A DNA stretch of 64,000 bases from Pomphorhynchus laevis. Taxonomy: Eukaryota; Acanthocephala; Palaeacanthocephala; Echinorhynchida; Pomphorhynchidae. The notes beneath the pieces were generated by a model. That model had not been told where the DNA came from. It saw nothing but the letters and a program-made list of their open reading frames with translations, and did no database searches. Location of the stretch: NCBI GenBank assembly GCA_012934845.2, contig WNNJ02003379.1, positions 1 through 64,000 on the forward strand. Reading direction: 5' to 3'. The position numbers were made by a program, and so were the translations under genes. Within the stretch, counting starts at the first letter, position 1. Each line of letters begins with the position of its first letter. This document shows, piece by piece, positions 44,613 through 56,959 of this stretch.

Positions 44613-45009
44613 AATAAACATTTTTTGTATTTTAATAAACATAAAAAAACAAATAAAGTAATAAATAACACATACTATCAGCTGTGATTAAAGTGAGCGT
44701 TCTATCTTGCGCATTTTAGATTTGTGTTTATGGATATATTATATTTGTTATCTAAAACTATAATAATATGTGTCGTAGTCTTCTAAAACCAAGATCACCA
44801 TCATAATGCAATATTGCTCCTGATCCCTCCATCACCTCATCTATCACTCTAAAAGCTTAAATACGCGAGATGTGACCCCTAGATGCAAGATAATAATAAA
44901 CACTTTGATAATATGTATTAGTATGTTAAGCTAAATGTAAGGAATGTTATATTAAAATAATATCAATCATGATCATAATATCAATATATATGAGACATCT
45001 GTGCGACAA
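44613..45009. other. Transposon 3' internal region, no gene
   Basis: Non-coding sequence between the transposase stop and the right iteron array. Nothing recognised. Confidence 0.6.
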
Positions 45010-45185
45010 AATAATAATGGGAAAAGTGATCTATAATAATGAGAAAGGTGATCTATAATAATGGGAAAAGTGATCTATAATAATGGGAAAAGTGATCTAT
45101 AATAATGGGTAAAGTGATCTATAATAATGAGAAAAGTGATCTATAATAATGGGAAAAGTGATCTATAATAATGAAAACCTCTGTA

Positions 45186-46370
45186 ACTCTCATTGTACCC
45201 CGTTGCAATCTTCAATTAGTTTTTATGGCTCTCCTACGTCTGTTCCTACTCATTTTCGAGTATTTGACCCTCTACAGATTACTCCCGTTACTCATCAATA
45301 TCCACGTAAGCGATTTTCTTTTTGCGATAGGTATATTATCACTAATGTTGAGCCTCTGATTTCTCCTCTCCAAACCCGTTTTGATATTTTCCGCTTTCCG
45401 CTCGAGCCTTGTCACTATTCATTCTACCGATAATCCGTCTTTCTTCAATGATATCTCTCCACTTTTTGTGTATCATCTTAATAAATCCGTTTCTACTCCT
45501 GATTCAAATGGTCCCCCATTTTAAAGACTACTCTTAGAAACTGCACCCTAGCCTCCATTATCCTATCTAAACGGTTTAAACTCTTGTAATCATCATATGC
45601 TTGTCGTATTTCCCCCGATCCTTTACCCTCTGAATTCGCTCAACTTTACACTACTCGTCTTAAAAAGCGTTAACGCTAAATCAATGGCTAGTAATCTCTT
45701 TTCATCAAACAGTTAAATAGAAATTTTCCTGTAGTACACCTAGTCTAAAAATCCTACCTAATCTAAAAATCCGATGACATCATGTTACCCCTTCGCTCGA
45801 TTTGTAGCCAGCATCGCATCTAGCCAGCAATGATAACTGTTGGCTAGAGGCGACAATTGTAGCCAACAATCTATTTGTCTTCTTCTTAACACCTATTTCA
45901 TTCTACATAAAAGTTGTATATTTCTTGATTTGCATAACAATCATTTGATCTTTTATGCCTCATCTACTTTACAAAGTCAACTACCTTATCTAATCATTTC
46001 GGAATCTTCGCATTCATTCATATCCCTGCGTCTATTGTAAAAATCGATTTCATCTTACCTTGTACTACATTATAATTGTTTCTCTCCAAATCTTCATTTC
46101 CTTCCCCTATTCAATATGTATTATCCTCGCTCGGGTTCATCTCAAATGTTTTGCCTATTTTTCAATGAACTCGCTGATCTACTATCAAACTATTCATTTT
46201 ATTTTTTACCTTTAATTCCCTTGGATATTTCAACATCCGTCTAGATCGCCTTTTTGATTCCGCTTTCATGAAACCTGTCAATCTTCTGTCTGACTTTAGT
46301 CTTCATTTACTAACAAACTTTCCCACTCATATTCTCGGTGGCACTCTTGATATTATCGCCTTTCCAATAA
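45186..46370 (+). pseudogene. Diverged LINE family A relative (subfamily C), ORF1 end to endonuclease
   Basis: The + strand has ORF1 C-terminal traces (PRKRFSFCDRYIITNVEPL, parallel to RKRFPSRDRFVIITNITPF at 46.9 kb), then endonuclease traces (PRSGSSQMFCLFFNELADLL, then FPTHILGGTLDIIAFPI). Heavily broken. It begins directly at the right end of the Tc1/mariner element, which may have cut it. Confidence 0.65.
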
Positions 46371-46560
46371 AGTGGCAAATTCGTGCCAGCGGCGCGCTAA
46401 CAAGTCCAGTAAGAATAAAGAAAATGATTAAATTGATAAAAAATAATTCTGCAGACGAATGTTAAATAGTATGAACAAGGAAGTCGAGTGTATGTACGAA
46501 GGGAACGAATTCCCAGCACGAAAAGCAGCAGTAAGAAAGGAACAGATGTGCTCCTTCCTT
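46371..46560 (-). mobile_element. LINE 3'-end fragment
   Basis: AATAAAGTGGCAAATTCGTG and the following AACAAGTCCAG match the 3' tail of subfamilies B/C in reverse. The fragment lies between two + strand LINE pieces. Confidence 0.65.
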
Positions 46561-47391
46561 TTTGACGTATCCACTCTAACCACCCCAGTCGTTTCTGATA
46601 TCCTTTGTCAAACCACTGATCCTGTCATCACATGCACTTCTAATCCCATGTCTTCACTACCCGACACCCCCTCCTGTATCTTCCCTTCTGTCTCGTTTCT
46701 CAATAACCTACATCTCTCAATCAAAATCACCACCAACATCCACAATCCTTCAACTCATAACCTTTCATCACATCGCACACCACCCTCTATATTATCCAAA
46801 TCCTCTTTGTCTTCCGCTGTTAAACCTACTCCCTTAATATCCTCAACTCCCAGCTTTCCTATCGTGACCAGACGAACTCACGTTACTCGTCCTCCTTTAC
46901 GGAAACGCTTTCCTTCTCGCGATCGTTTCGTCATCATCACTAATATCACTCCTTTCACCTCTTTATCTCCACAAGCACGTCTTGACCACGATGTTTCCGC
47001 ATTCAGATCCATCATATCGTCTCTTGTTCTTGCGGATAAACCATCCTTTTTCAACAACATCTCTCATGTCGCATTTATCCGCCTAAATAAATCTCAATCA
47101 AATCCTTACCAGCCCTCTCTCCTAAAAAATGTTTTCAAGCATTGCTCTCACGCGTCTTCTGTCCTCTCCCAACGATTCAAAGTCATGTCCTCTTCGGCCA
47201 CTCGCATTTTCCCCGGTCGTACCCCTTCCGAAATCGCTCAACTCTCATCTGCCCGCATCAAAAAACGCCGTCGCGAGGATAACGGCGAAACATCTCTCTC
47301 CATCCGAAACATTGACGGAAATTTAAAAGATGTCCACACCAGTCCAAACATTCGAGGGCGCTCTATATCCCATATGTGTCTTCTCCGCTAG
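46561..47391 (+). pseudogene. LINE family A ORF1, N-terminally truncated
   Basis: Open from 46561 (DVSTLTTPVVSDIL) to the TAG at 47389-47391, including RKRFPSRDRFVIITNITPF, FIRLNKSQSNPYQPSLLKNV, ATRIFPGRTPSEIAQLSSAR and the conserved end ETSLSIRNIDGN. It shows the C-terminal half of ORF1 in one frame, which is broken in copy 1. The upstream residues of this frame (46459-46560) belong to the adjoining fragment. Confidence 0.8.
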
Positions 47392-50180
47392 CCCATATCA
47401 CCACCACACACGGTTTATGCCTCGGCCTCCTCAACACTAGATCTATTTTCAATAAATCCGATCTCATCCTCAACCTATTCACCAAGCAATCCATCGATCT
47501 CTTCTGCCTTACCAAATCCTGGCACTCCGATTCTGACGATCTCTCCGTCCGCCGTTTGCTCTCTGCCGGTCGCTTACTAGTCGAATCCGCTCGCCCCCTC
47601 AGCTCATGCCCTTCTAAACACTGTAATCATGGCAATATTGTGGCATTCGCCCGTCACCCCGCATCTATTCTCAAAATAACTTCCCCTTTCAGTCCTTGCT
47701 CTTTTGAACTGCTCACTTGTCATTCTTCTAACTCGACCACTGTAGATCTCGCCATTGTATATCGTCCTGGTTCATCAGCTCCTACATCCTTATTTGTTAC
47801 CGAACTCGCTGACATTCTGTCCCACTGTTCTTTGTCTTCAATCCCTTCAATCGTTATTGGCGACTTCAACATCTGCCTCGACCGCCCCTCTTCCACCGAG
47901 TCATCCAGTTCATCAACATTCTATTCAACTATAACTACAAACCCATATCAACTGCCCCCACACATATCCATGGTGGGGCACTCGACATCATCGGTGTCCC
48001 CGATCATTTTGCTGCCTACACGTCACTGTCTATTTTCGATCCTGGTCTATCCGATCACTTTCTCGTCACCCTTGATCTCACATAAAACCACACCCTCCTA
48101 ACACACCTACAATCCTACGTCGCTCTTCGAGACATCTCGAACTCTCACTTCTCCGCTCTGCCATACTCAAATCGTATCAATCCTATCCCACAATAACATA
48201 TTCCTCTTCACACGATCTCGCCTTTCTTTTCGACTCTGAACTCACATCCATACACGATCTTCTCTTGCCCTTCAAGCCTCACCCACACCGTCGCTTTCAC
48301 CGTGCCCCATGGTTTAGCATCAAATGCCTACTCTCAAAGCGTCGACTCTGTCATGCTTTTCGAGTCTATCACCGCTCTCTAAAACGTGATTTCCACTCGA
48401 TCACTCCGTTTTCCGTGATACCTATCTTGCTCATCGCCGGTCTTATCTCAACCTACTACGTATTAAATGCAACTTCTTCTGGCAGCAAAAAATCATCACT
48501 TCATTCAACTCTAAGACTCTCTGGCATACTTTTAACTCAATCCTTGCTCGCTCCTCTTTGCCGTGCAACATCAATCCCCATGATTATTCGTCATTTCTCC
48601 AGACCAAAGTATCCACGTTGCTCTCTCACACCCCGGTCTCCATCCTATCCCACTCTGCCCCGCCTAGCCTCATCCTTCCGGAACTCTTTCATCTTCTCCC
48701 TGTATCACCTACAGAAGTATCATCTGTCCTCATGTCCTTGCCCAACAAAACCTCACCTGCCGATCCCCTGCCTACCCACATACTTAAATCCATATGCTCA
48801 TCGATATCCCCATTTCTCACAATCTTGTTTAACTCGTCCATCCGCAGTCGTATCTTCCCTTCACACTGGAAATCCGCAATCGTTCGTCCCTTCATAAAGA
48901 AACAATCGCTAAACCTCTCCCTTCCTTCTAGCTATCGCCCCATTTCACTACACCCTACTCTTTCTAAGCTCTTAGAACGCCTCATCTTAACACAGATCAA
49001 CGCTTATCTCTCCTCATACAATCTGTACTCTCCTTTTTAATCACTCCACAGAAATCGCCTGCATGAAAGTTTACAACGACTTACTCATTTCTCGAAACAA
49101 GGCTCTATACAGTGTCCTAATCTCCCAAGATCTCTTCTCCGCATTCAACATTGTCGACCACTCCATCTTCCTGTCTCGCCTTCGTTATAATTACGGCTTT
49201 TCTTCTTCCTCCGTATATTGGTTTGCCTCATACCTTTCCGACCGTTCCTTTCGCATCTATTCTAATTCATCATCCTCTCCTCCCATCCCTATTTTTTGTG
49301 GGGTCTCACAAAGTTCAGTCTTAGGTCCCCTGCTTTTCTCTCTTCTGCTTGGCGATCTACCTCCGTTTATCAAACCTTTCTCCTATAACGTCATACAATA
49401 CGCTATGGCATTCTCATTTATGCTCATGCACCCGCACATCGCATATACAATATCGCCATTTCTGCCTCCAACGATCTTTCTTCTATCTACAAACGTCTCT
49501 CCAAACTCCATCTCGTTCTAAACCACGAAAAGTCCAAAATAATGTGAATCCTCCCCCGTAAACCAAACATATCTCCTCTCACTGTATATTTTGCCTTTAT
49601 CAATCATCTCCATAGTCCACAATCTCACTTTCTTAGGATTCCATTTCGATAATCACATTTTCCTTAAACCCTTCGTCCGTGACAAAGTCCGCTCGTCCTA
49701 CTTAATTCTCCGCCATATCCGCCCCCTTATCGACTTCCGTTCTTGTATGTCTCTTGTTTCATCGATTCTTTTCCCTAAAATCGATTACTGCTTTAGCCTT
49801 TTCGTCTATTCTCCAAAATCCATCATCCTACAACAAATAATCAACTCCGCCGTGCGAGTGCTATTTCGTCTCCGTCGCTATGACCAAATATCAACATATC
49901 TTGCCCAACTCTCCTTGCCCACCATCCACATCTGCATCAAACTCCGCCTTCTCGTAACTTTTCTTCTCATCGCTGTCGGCTCCCCATCGTTCATTAACCT
50001 TTCTTTCTTAGACGACACTCGCCCCACCTCGCTATCGCTTCGTTCCTGTCATACCTTCTTACTCCACGTTCCTAATTACTCCAACAACTACGGTCTCCGA
50101 TCCTTCCTCGTCGCCGCTTCACTCGCCTGAAATCAACTATCTCGACGTCCGCCGCGCTTCCTTCTTAATCACATTCAAAC
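47376..50180 (+). pseudogene. LINE family A ORF2, broken
   Basis: Endonuclease: LCLGLLNTRSIFNKSDLIL, LAIVYRPGSSAPTSLFV, IGDFNICLDRPSS. Then APWFSIKCLLSKRRLCHAF, LPNKTSPADPLPTHIL, SYRPISLHPTLSKLLERL, CGVSQSSVLGPLLFSLLLGD, with the YADD region damaged near 49400 (VIQYAMAF), and the C-terminus LRSFLVAASLA to about 50130. The ORF2 start codon seen in other copies is mutated. At least seven frame changes or stops. Confidence 0.85.
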
Positions 50181-50439
50181 ACCTTCGTTCACACCTCGAC
50201 ACATGATTTACATTTTTGTTTTGTTGTGGTCATGTAAGTGTGCGCTGGCACGCATTTACCACGTTAAAATAAATCTTTTTTTACACAGATGCGGTAATTT
50301 GTCGAATAATTTGGAGTGTAGAATAGAAGGGAATGAGATAATCTTAAGGACAACGAAACATGACAATATTTATCGAGATATTAAATATGTAAGTATGAAG
50401 CGAAATTACCATGCAGTACAGGGTGGGTCAGGATAATCA

Positions 50440-52260
50440 AACGAAACTGGACACGATTAATTATGGGAAGTCAGTAAAGATTGAAAATATGTTGAAATAT
50501 GTGGCAAATACAGCGGAGACGTAGGAGAACGTGAACTGTTGAGTTTACAATAATTTGGAGAATAGTTGGAGAGTTGGAGAAAAGGCTGGCAATAATCCAT
50601 TCGGGAAATAAAAGGGCGGATAAAAGGAAAGACGATCGAAAATCGATCAACCTACAAATGCGGTGAATATCACGGAGTAGCAGGAACGAGGAGCGGACTT
50701 TATTGGAAACAACTAGCTTGAGATAAAGATCGTTGTCTAAGTGGAAACCGAGGAAAACGATATCATTAACGATAGAAAGAATGGTTGCGTAGAGATATAT
50801 GGTAGGTGGAATAATGTTTAGGTAAGAGGGAATTATCCTATATGATTTTGCACTTTCCAGGATTGATTGATAGGCGAAACGAAGAAATATGCTGGAAAAC
50901 GAATGAGAGGCAAGCGAAGGAAGTGGATGCAGGATCATCGATTTGAGAGGAGGTAGATAAGAGTAGAGGAGAATGTCATCAGCATATTGCATAACATGAA
51001 AATTATGTTCTGGTTATTGAAGATAGATAACTGAGAAAAGGGGAGAAAAGAACAGGACCTAGTACTGAGCTCTAGAAACACCGTGTGCGAGAGAAGCCGG
51101 TTAAGATACAGAATCTGAATGAACTTTGAAAGAACGGTCAGATAGATAAGAGGAAAACCAGGCTACAGCGGAATTAGAGAGTCCATAGTCATGACGGATT
51201 CTGTAAAGCAGAAAATAATGATTCACTATGTCGAATGTAAATGATAGGCCAGAAGAGATTATGACGCTACGACGTTTTTCCTCACGTAATTGTAGAATAT
51301 CACCAAAGACTTTGTGACATGCTAGTTCTGTGGAATTATTAGAACCAAAAGCAAATCGAAACAAGGGATATAAATTTGACAATAGAAGATAGGCATTAAC
51401 ATGATTTACCATAAGACATTATAAGAGTTTTTATAAGGTTGGGAGAAGATATATAAATCGATGTGAATACGGAAGTGAACTTCGAGAGAAATTATTTTCA
51501 ATAGTGGACGGACAATTGCAGATTTCCAGTTTGACGAAAAAGTGCCGCTGCGGATAGAAGAATTGAACAAGGTTGTCAAATCTTAGATACCGAATAGCAA
51601 ATAAGCTTAAGTAAGTATATATGAAGAGGGTCGGCAGAAGAATTCTTTGTTGGTCAATGAAAGGAGAACTTTTGAAACTTCGTCAGAAGAAACGGGAAGA
51701 AGACAGAAGAGTTCAGGAAAAGATAATTGTATTGAGGCAGCTGATGATTAAAGAGTTGAATGGATGATGATAAAGTTTTAGCAGATTTAGATTGAAAATA
51801 AGAAGAAAACAAGTTTGGATCGATGTTACTAGGCGTTGAAGAACGTAAGAGAACTGACTATAAAGTGCGCTAGGTAGACTGAGTTGGAAGAAGTCAGCTT
51901 ATGCTGCAAGAAGAGTGTGCACTTACTTCGTAGGAGAGAGTAATATGGACGATGAATTTTTATGTAGGCACAACGATACTCGGAGGAGACAGAAGTAGAA
52001 CCTCGTTTAAAGAGACGGAGTTAGATGCGAAAAGCGTGTCGCATGTAGCTCTTAGAAGTTACATATTCAGAATCAAACCATTGTGTGCTTCGAGAACGCT
52101 TACGAATGTGTGATCGGCGTGTTAATATGTAAACGAGAATTGTTGGGAGCTCATAGTCAAATAGAGAAGATAGAAAATCGACAGAAAGGGAAGGCGAGTT
52201 AGGCGACACAAGAGCGGAGCAAATAATATAAAATCGAAATAAAATATGGTTGAGAAATTT
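50440..52260 (-). pseudogene. Diverged LINE family A relative, ORF2 RT part
   Basis: The - strand pieces read RSRSTQWFDSEYVTSKSYMR (52209-52021), NAYLLLSNLYPLFRFAFGSN and LSFTFDIVNHYFLLYRIRHD (51412-51101), then MQYADDILLYSYLPP (50992-50471). It is a strongly decayed member of the same two-ORF group, with no recognisable 3' stem-loop at its left end. Confidence 0.7.
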
Positions 52261-52334
52261 CTACGGTTGATTGAAGGTAAGCAAGACTCTATAGGGAAAA
52301 CTGGTTAGTAAGATTTAATGTAAGTAGAAAGTTT

Positions 52335-54960
52335 ATTTATAGTGGCAAATGCACGCCTATGCGCGCTTACAAGTCCACGTAGAATAAAAAGAACAAGCAA
52401 ATAAGAAAACAAAAAATACAATGTAAAATGAAAATGCTGATGAAATAGAAGCAAGTATATTGAAGATAAGGGAGATCAGTGGAACGTGGCAAGGCGTCAA
52501 GGGGAATGTTGAGTAGTTCGTTGAAGATGTATGATAAAATTGTGAGTTGGATATGATGTTGAGGGCATGCATATCTTGATTTATTGTGGAGGAGGAGCCA
52601 TGTGCATGAACGTATACGTTGTTTGAAGAGTAGAAGCGACGAGGAAGAACGGACGTAAGCTGGCAAAGAATTCCAGGCAAGTGAAACAAATACGATAAAA
52701 GAGGGAAGGCCATATTTGATTGAGTGCGGAGGGATGTGGAGAAGTTGAGGATTACTTGATCTCAGAGCCAAGGAGGCAGAGCGCGAATCATAAAGGCAAG
52801 CAAGGTGAAGTAGGAAGGTAAGTAACCAAATAGAAGACGAAAGGTAACGATATACAAGCAAAATTCAACACGAATATTAATTTTGGACCAAGATAGCACG
52901 GAGAATTTACGGGATATATAGTCAAAGCGGCGGAGACGCAAGAGGACACGAGCAGCAGAGTTTTTGATACGTTGGAGAGGGAAAGTGCAGAATTTGAAGA
53001 GTTGACAAATAATCTAAGGAAATAATTGATTCTGGGAAATAGGAGAGAATATAAGAACGAGACAATAGCGAAAGTCGATCAGTCTATGAATGGAACGGAG
53101 GTCACGAAGAAATAAGAAAAAGCGCGAACTTTGTCATGAACAAAAGGTTTGATTGAAAGGAAATTGTTGAAGTGAAAACCTAAGAAAATTATAGTGTCAA
53201 CGATTGGGATAAGGAACGAATTAACAGATAAAATAGGTGGAGTTATTTCGAGGTTTTTAATGGATTTTCCACATTATTTTGGACTTTTCAGAATTAAGAG
53301 GAAGACGATGATAATATGTTTGGAGAGATATACATAAGATAATTTATGGCAGAAGTAGCGAGGTCGTGGATACAGAGATGATGCGCATGAGAGTAGATAA
53401 GGATATCATCGGCATACTGCATCAGATGAAAATTATGGTCACGAGTTATATAATACAAGTCGCCGAGAAGAAGAGTGAAAAGAAGGGGACTTAAACAGAG
53501 CCTTGTGGAACACCGTGCGAGATGGAAGAAGATAGATGAAGAGAAGTTTAAGTGAACAAAAAAAGAGCGTTTGGAGAGATAAGATGGGAACCAGGCTACT
53601 TTAGGAACTTAAAAACCATAGTCGTGAAGATGACATTTTTAACTACTGTTTCGCTAACAGTAGTTAGCGAAATATCAAAAATAATTACGTATTTCCTTTG
53701 ATCCAGCTCCAATAATTATTTATCAATAATGGATCAGTATCAACTATTTAAAAAAAAGAGATATAAGTGCGATCACTTTTGAGAAAAGGAAGAAAAACTA
53801 TAAAAGAACGATGTAGAATGCGCTTAGAAATTTTACCGTCAGAGTCGAAACAGTGGGCACACGAGAAACGCATGGGAATTCACGACTGGTGAGGTAAAAT
53901 ATAATCGAGGATGTTAGATAGCTCATTGGTGAAAAGTGTGGATAGACTATCAGCTGTCAAAAAGTTTGCAGAATGATACAAGAGAGGTTAATCTAGGATA
54001 CCGAAAGGCTAGAGAGTAAGGTCGAGGAGTTTTCATGGTTGACTTAAAGTAGGAGAGGTACAAACATGAGTGAATAGGATAGTGATATAAACAGTGATGA
54101 GAAAACGATCGGAAAGACCAGGATCTGTTATTGCAGAGGAAGCGTATGCAATGAGGCTGTTGGTAAAAGCGATAATATCAAGAGAGCCAATAAGAATATG
54201 GGTGGAGTGATTTGTTAGTAAATGAAGGCTAAAATCGGACATAAGACTTACAAGTTTTACGGAATCTAAATCAGAAGGACGATCTATACGGATTTTGAAA
54301 TCACTAAGAACAGTTAAAAGTAAAGAAGAAAGTGAACGGTTTGATAATTATATTTTATATATATTTTCATCATAGTGTGAGTGCTGAAAATGAACAATAA
54401 GAAGGAAGATCAGCTAGTTCATCGAAGAACTTGAGAAAGGATGGAAAGATCCAGGACGATAAATGATAGCGAATTCAAGTACAAAATGATGAAAAGATCT
54501 ACAGATAAGTAATTCAAAAAATTTGGGTGCTAGAAAACAATTAATTTTTACGGGGGACGAAGGAGCGCGGGCAAAGCCGACAATCCTACTGTAATTCGAC
54601 GTGGATGTTAATCACGCATTATCGGAAAAGCTGACAGAATCAACGAGGGAGACTCTTGTTGAACGTAGACGGCGGATAGCAAGATTATCACAATTGGTAT
54701 ACCCCGATTCAGTTATACAGCAAATATCCAGCAATTGTTGGGCAAATTTGCTGAGAAAAAGGTCAGTATTATTTTGGATAGAATGGATGTTGAGTAGATC
54801 AATGCGATACGAGCGATAATCGGAATTGCCTAGCGAAGGGAGCGAGGAGGAGACACTGATCGCCATCGAATTTTCGGACTATTGTGAAAAATGCGAAAAT
54901 TTTTATTTCTATTTCTTATTGTAAATGAAAATTCCACTTTAATTTTACGTTTTATTTCAC
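52335..54960 (-). mobile_element. Diverged LINE family A relative (subfamily C) with 3' end
   Basis: The 3' end with stem-loop is at 52351-52366. The ORF2 C-terminus is at 52861-52357 (ASLAWNSLPAYVRSSSSLLL), RT traces at 53.0-53.6 kb, and endonuclease pieces at 54242-54033 (HSTHILIGSLDIIAF) and 54866-54612. The last begins with the ORF2 ATG (YRIDLLNIHSIQNNTDLF, CCITESGYTNCDNLAIRR). Many breaks. A foreign segment at about 53625-53760 interrupts it. Confidence 0.75.
53620..53760 (+). other. PLE-tail-like insertion inside a LINE
   Basis: TTAGCGAAATATCAAAA-type sequence matches the hammerhead-like tail at 25100-25125, and TTTCCTTTGATCCAGCT is comparable to the sequence after it. A TGAAGATGAC segment precedes, and AACTACTG/CAGTAGTT forms a hairpin between them. 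Confidence 0.45.
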
Positions 54961-55699
54961 GAGGATAAAAGCGAAGTAATGGCGAACTCCTTTCTCTGAA
55001 TGTCTGACAAAAGCTGACAAACTAGTAAAGATTAATGTATACGATTTGGAGTCTTGATGTTGGATTTCACTCCTTACGGAGTCGATTCAGAGCTATAACA
55101 GGAAATAAATCAAATCAGCTAACTGAGTCTACGTATTTAAAATTATCTGCGCGTCCTCACCCAATGCTCCATTACATGATCCAACGAAACCGTAAAAGTT
55201 TGCGTCTTAAAAGTTCAAAACTCGTTTTTCGTACATTCCTAGTTTTCATTTTGAAGTTATAATAAAAATAATTTTTTAAAGTAATACGATTTATTTGACA
55301 AAAACAATATTTTTTAATATATTTTTTTTTAATAATTATTTACCACAATAAAAAATAACAAAAACAATAATAATTTGTAATTTATTCGGAATCAGAAGCC
55401 AGCATTTTTTAACCAGCACTAGCAATTAGCGGCACTAGAAATTCTGCTGTTTAAGTATATATCGGAGATAAACCTAATTTTCTTTACAAAATATAAAGCA
55501 TTCTTGCAATTTTTTTATTGAAATATGTGGTTTTCTAAAATTTCGAAAATGCCCAGAACACTAAATGAATTTGAAAACTAACAGGTTAAACCATATTGAA
55601 AATTACATGATCGAAAATACTTACGAATACACGAACTTTAGATTTATTGTAGATACTCAATTAAAATTCGATAAAAGCTTCTAATTAAGTTTTAATAAA
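54961..55699. other. Mostly unassigned; one short dispersed-repeat match
   Basis: AAATCAAATCAGCTAACTGA plus GTCTACGTATTTAA at 55107-55140 repeats the sequence following ARRDC exon 1 (14437-14470). The rest is AT-rich, with no gene. Confidence 0.55.
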
Positions 55700-56494
55700 T
55701 GTTTACCGATCTCGTTCTAAACCCCGACAAGTCTAAAATAATGTGGACCCTCCCCCCGTAAATCAAATATATCTCCTCCCACTGTATCTTTTGCCTCATC
55801 GATCATCCCAATAGTACACAATCTCACTTTCTTAGCTTCCATTTCGATGATCATCTTTCTCATAAAACCCTTCGTCCGTGACAAGGTCCGCTCGTCTAAC
55901 TAAATTATCCGTGACATCAGCCGTATCCACCCCCTTATCGACTTCGTTTTTGTATGTCGTTTCTTTTTCCTAAAATCGATTACTGCATTAGCCTTTTCGC
56001 CAATTCTCCAAAATCCATCATCCTAACCCTACAACGAATAATCAACACCGCCGTTCGAGTGCTCTTTCGTCTCCGTCGCTTCGACCACACATCCACATAT
56101 TTTGCCCAACTCTCCTGACCCACCATACACATCCGTATCAAGCTTCGCCTTCTTCTCGTAACTTTTCGTCTCATCGCTGTCGGCTCACCATCGTTCATTA
56201 ACCTTCCTTTCTTAGACGATACTCGCCCCAACTCGCTATCGCTTCGTTCCTGTCATACCTTCTTACTCCACGTTCCTAATTACTCCAACAACTACGGTCT
56301 CCGATCCTTCCTCGTCGCCGCCTCACTCGCCTGGAATCAACTCCCTCTCGACGTCCGCCGCGCTCCCTCCTTTATCACATTCAAACACCTCCTCCGTTCA
56401 CACCTTCTCGACACATGATTTAAATTTATGTTTTGTTGTGGTCATGTAAGCGTGCGCTGTCACGCATTTGCCACGTTAAAATAAATCCTTTTTA
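55700..56494 (+). mobile_element. LINE family A, copy 5, 3' fragment
   Basis: It starts in the RT thumb (LVLNPDKSKIMW-like) and runs to the 3' tail (AAAATAAATCC at about 56480-56490). The C-terminal region is close to copies 1 and 2 (LRSFLVAASLAWNQLPLDVR). The stem-loop at 56450-56465 has a mismatched closing pair. Small frame breaks. Confidence 0.88.
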
Positions 56495-56959
56495 CCGGTC
56501 TTGAGTACGGCATCTCAAGTATTCTGTAATATGGCACTTGCACGGCCCAGGACAATATTTGTCAAATGTTCAATTTCTTCCTTGAATATGGATACACGTT
56601 CTGTTATCATTTCCTTTTTGAATCAATCATGATTTTTGATTCGAAAATGTTTGAACCCAATAAGATTTGCCAAAATTTGCATAATTTCTTCCTTTTGACG
56701 AAAATTGGTATCACAAATGCCACATTTAAAGTCAAAATCAGATTTATGATGATACGTCAGTGATGTAATAGATTTTCACATCATTGAGGAAATATTAAAG
56801 AAATAATTTTGCCAGACAACAAAACATTATTAAAACTGTATTATTGATTATTCTGAATAGTACAATTTACACTGAATAACCATTAAAATAACCCTTAATA
56901 TAGAAAGGCAGATCATATCTGTCATTCCGTATTTTCTTAGATATAGAAAGGCAGAAAAT
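56495..56959. other. No gene seen
   Basis: ATATAGAAAGGCAGA occurs twice near 56900-56950. No other feature is recognised. Confidence 0.45.

Larger units (their letters stand above)
43300..45183 (+). mobile_element. Tc1/mariner-superfamily transposon with iteron arrays
   Basis: Ends CAGAGGTTTTCATTATTATA (43300) and its complement (ending CTG at 45183) are flanked by TA on both sides (43298-43299, 45184-45185), the target duplication of this superfamily. Each end carries a tandem array of a 22-bp unit (TTTTCCCATTATTATAGATCAC): about eight full copies on the left (43300-43500) and seven on the right, inverted (about 45010-45183). It encodes one DD34E transposase. Confidence 0.92.
46561..50275 (+). 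mobile_element. LINE family A, copy 4, ORF1 and ORF2
   Basis: It runs from mid-ORF1 to the 3' tail (AAAATAAATC near 50265). ORF1's N-terminal finger is missing: the join at 46561 follows an unrelated LINE fragment. The 3' stem-loop is at 50238-50253, with one G-T wobble pair. Confidence 0.88.
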
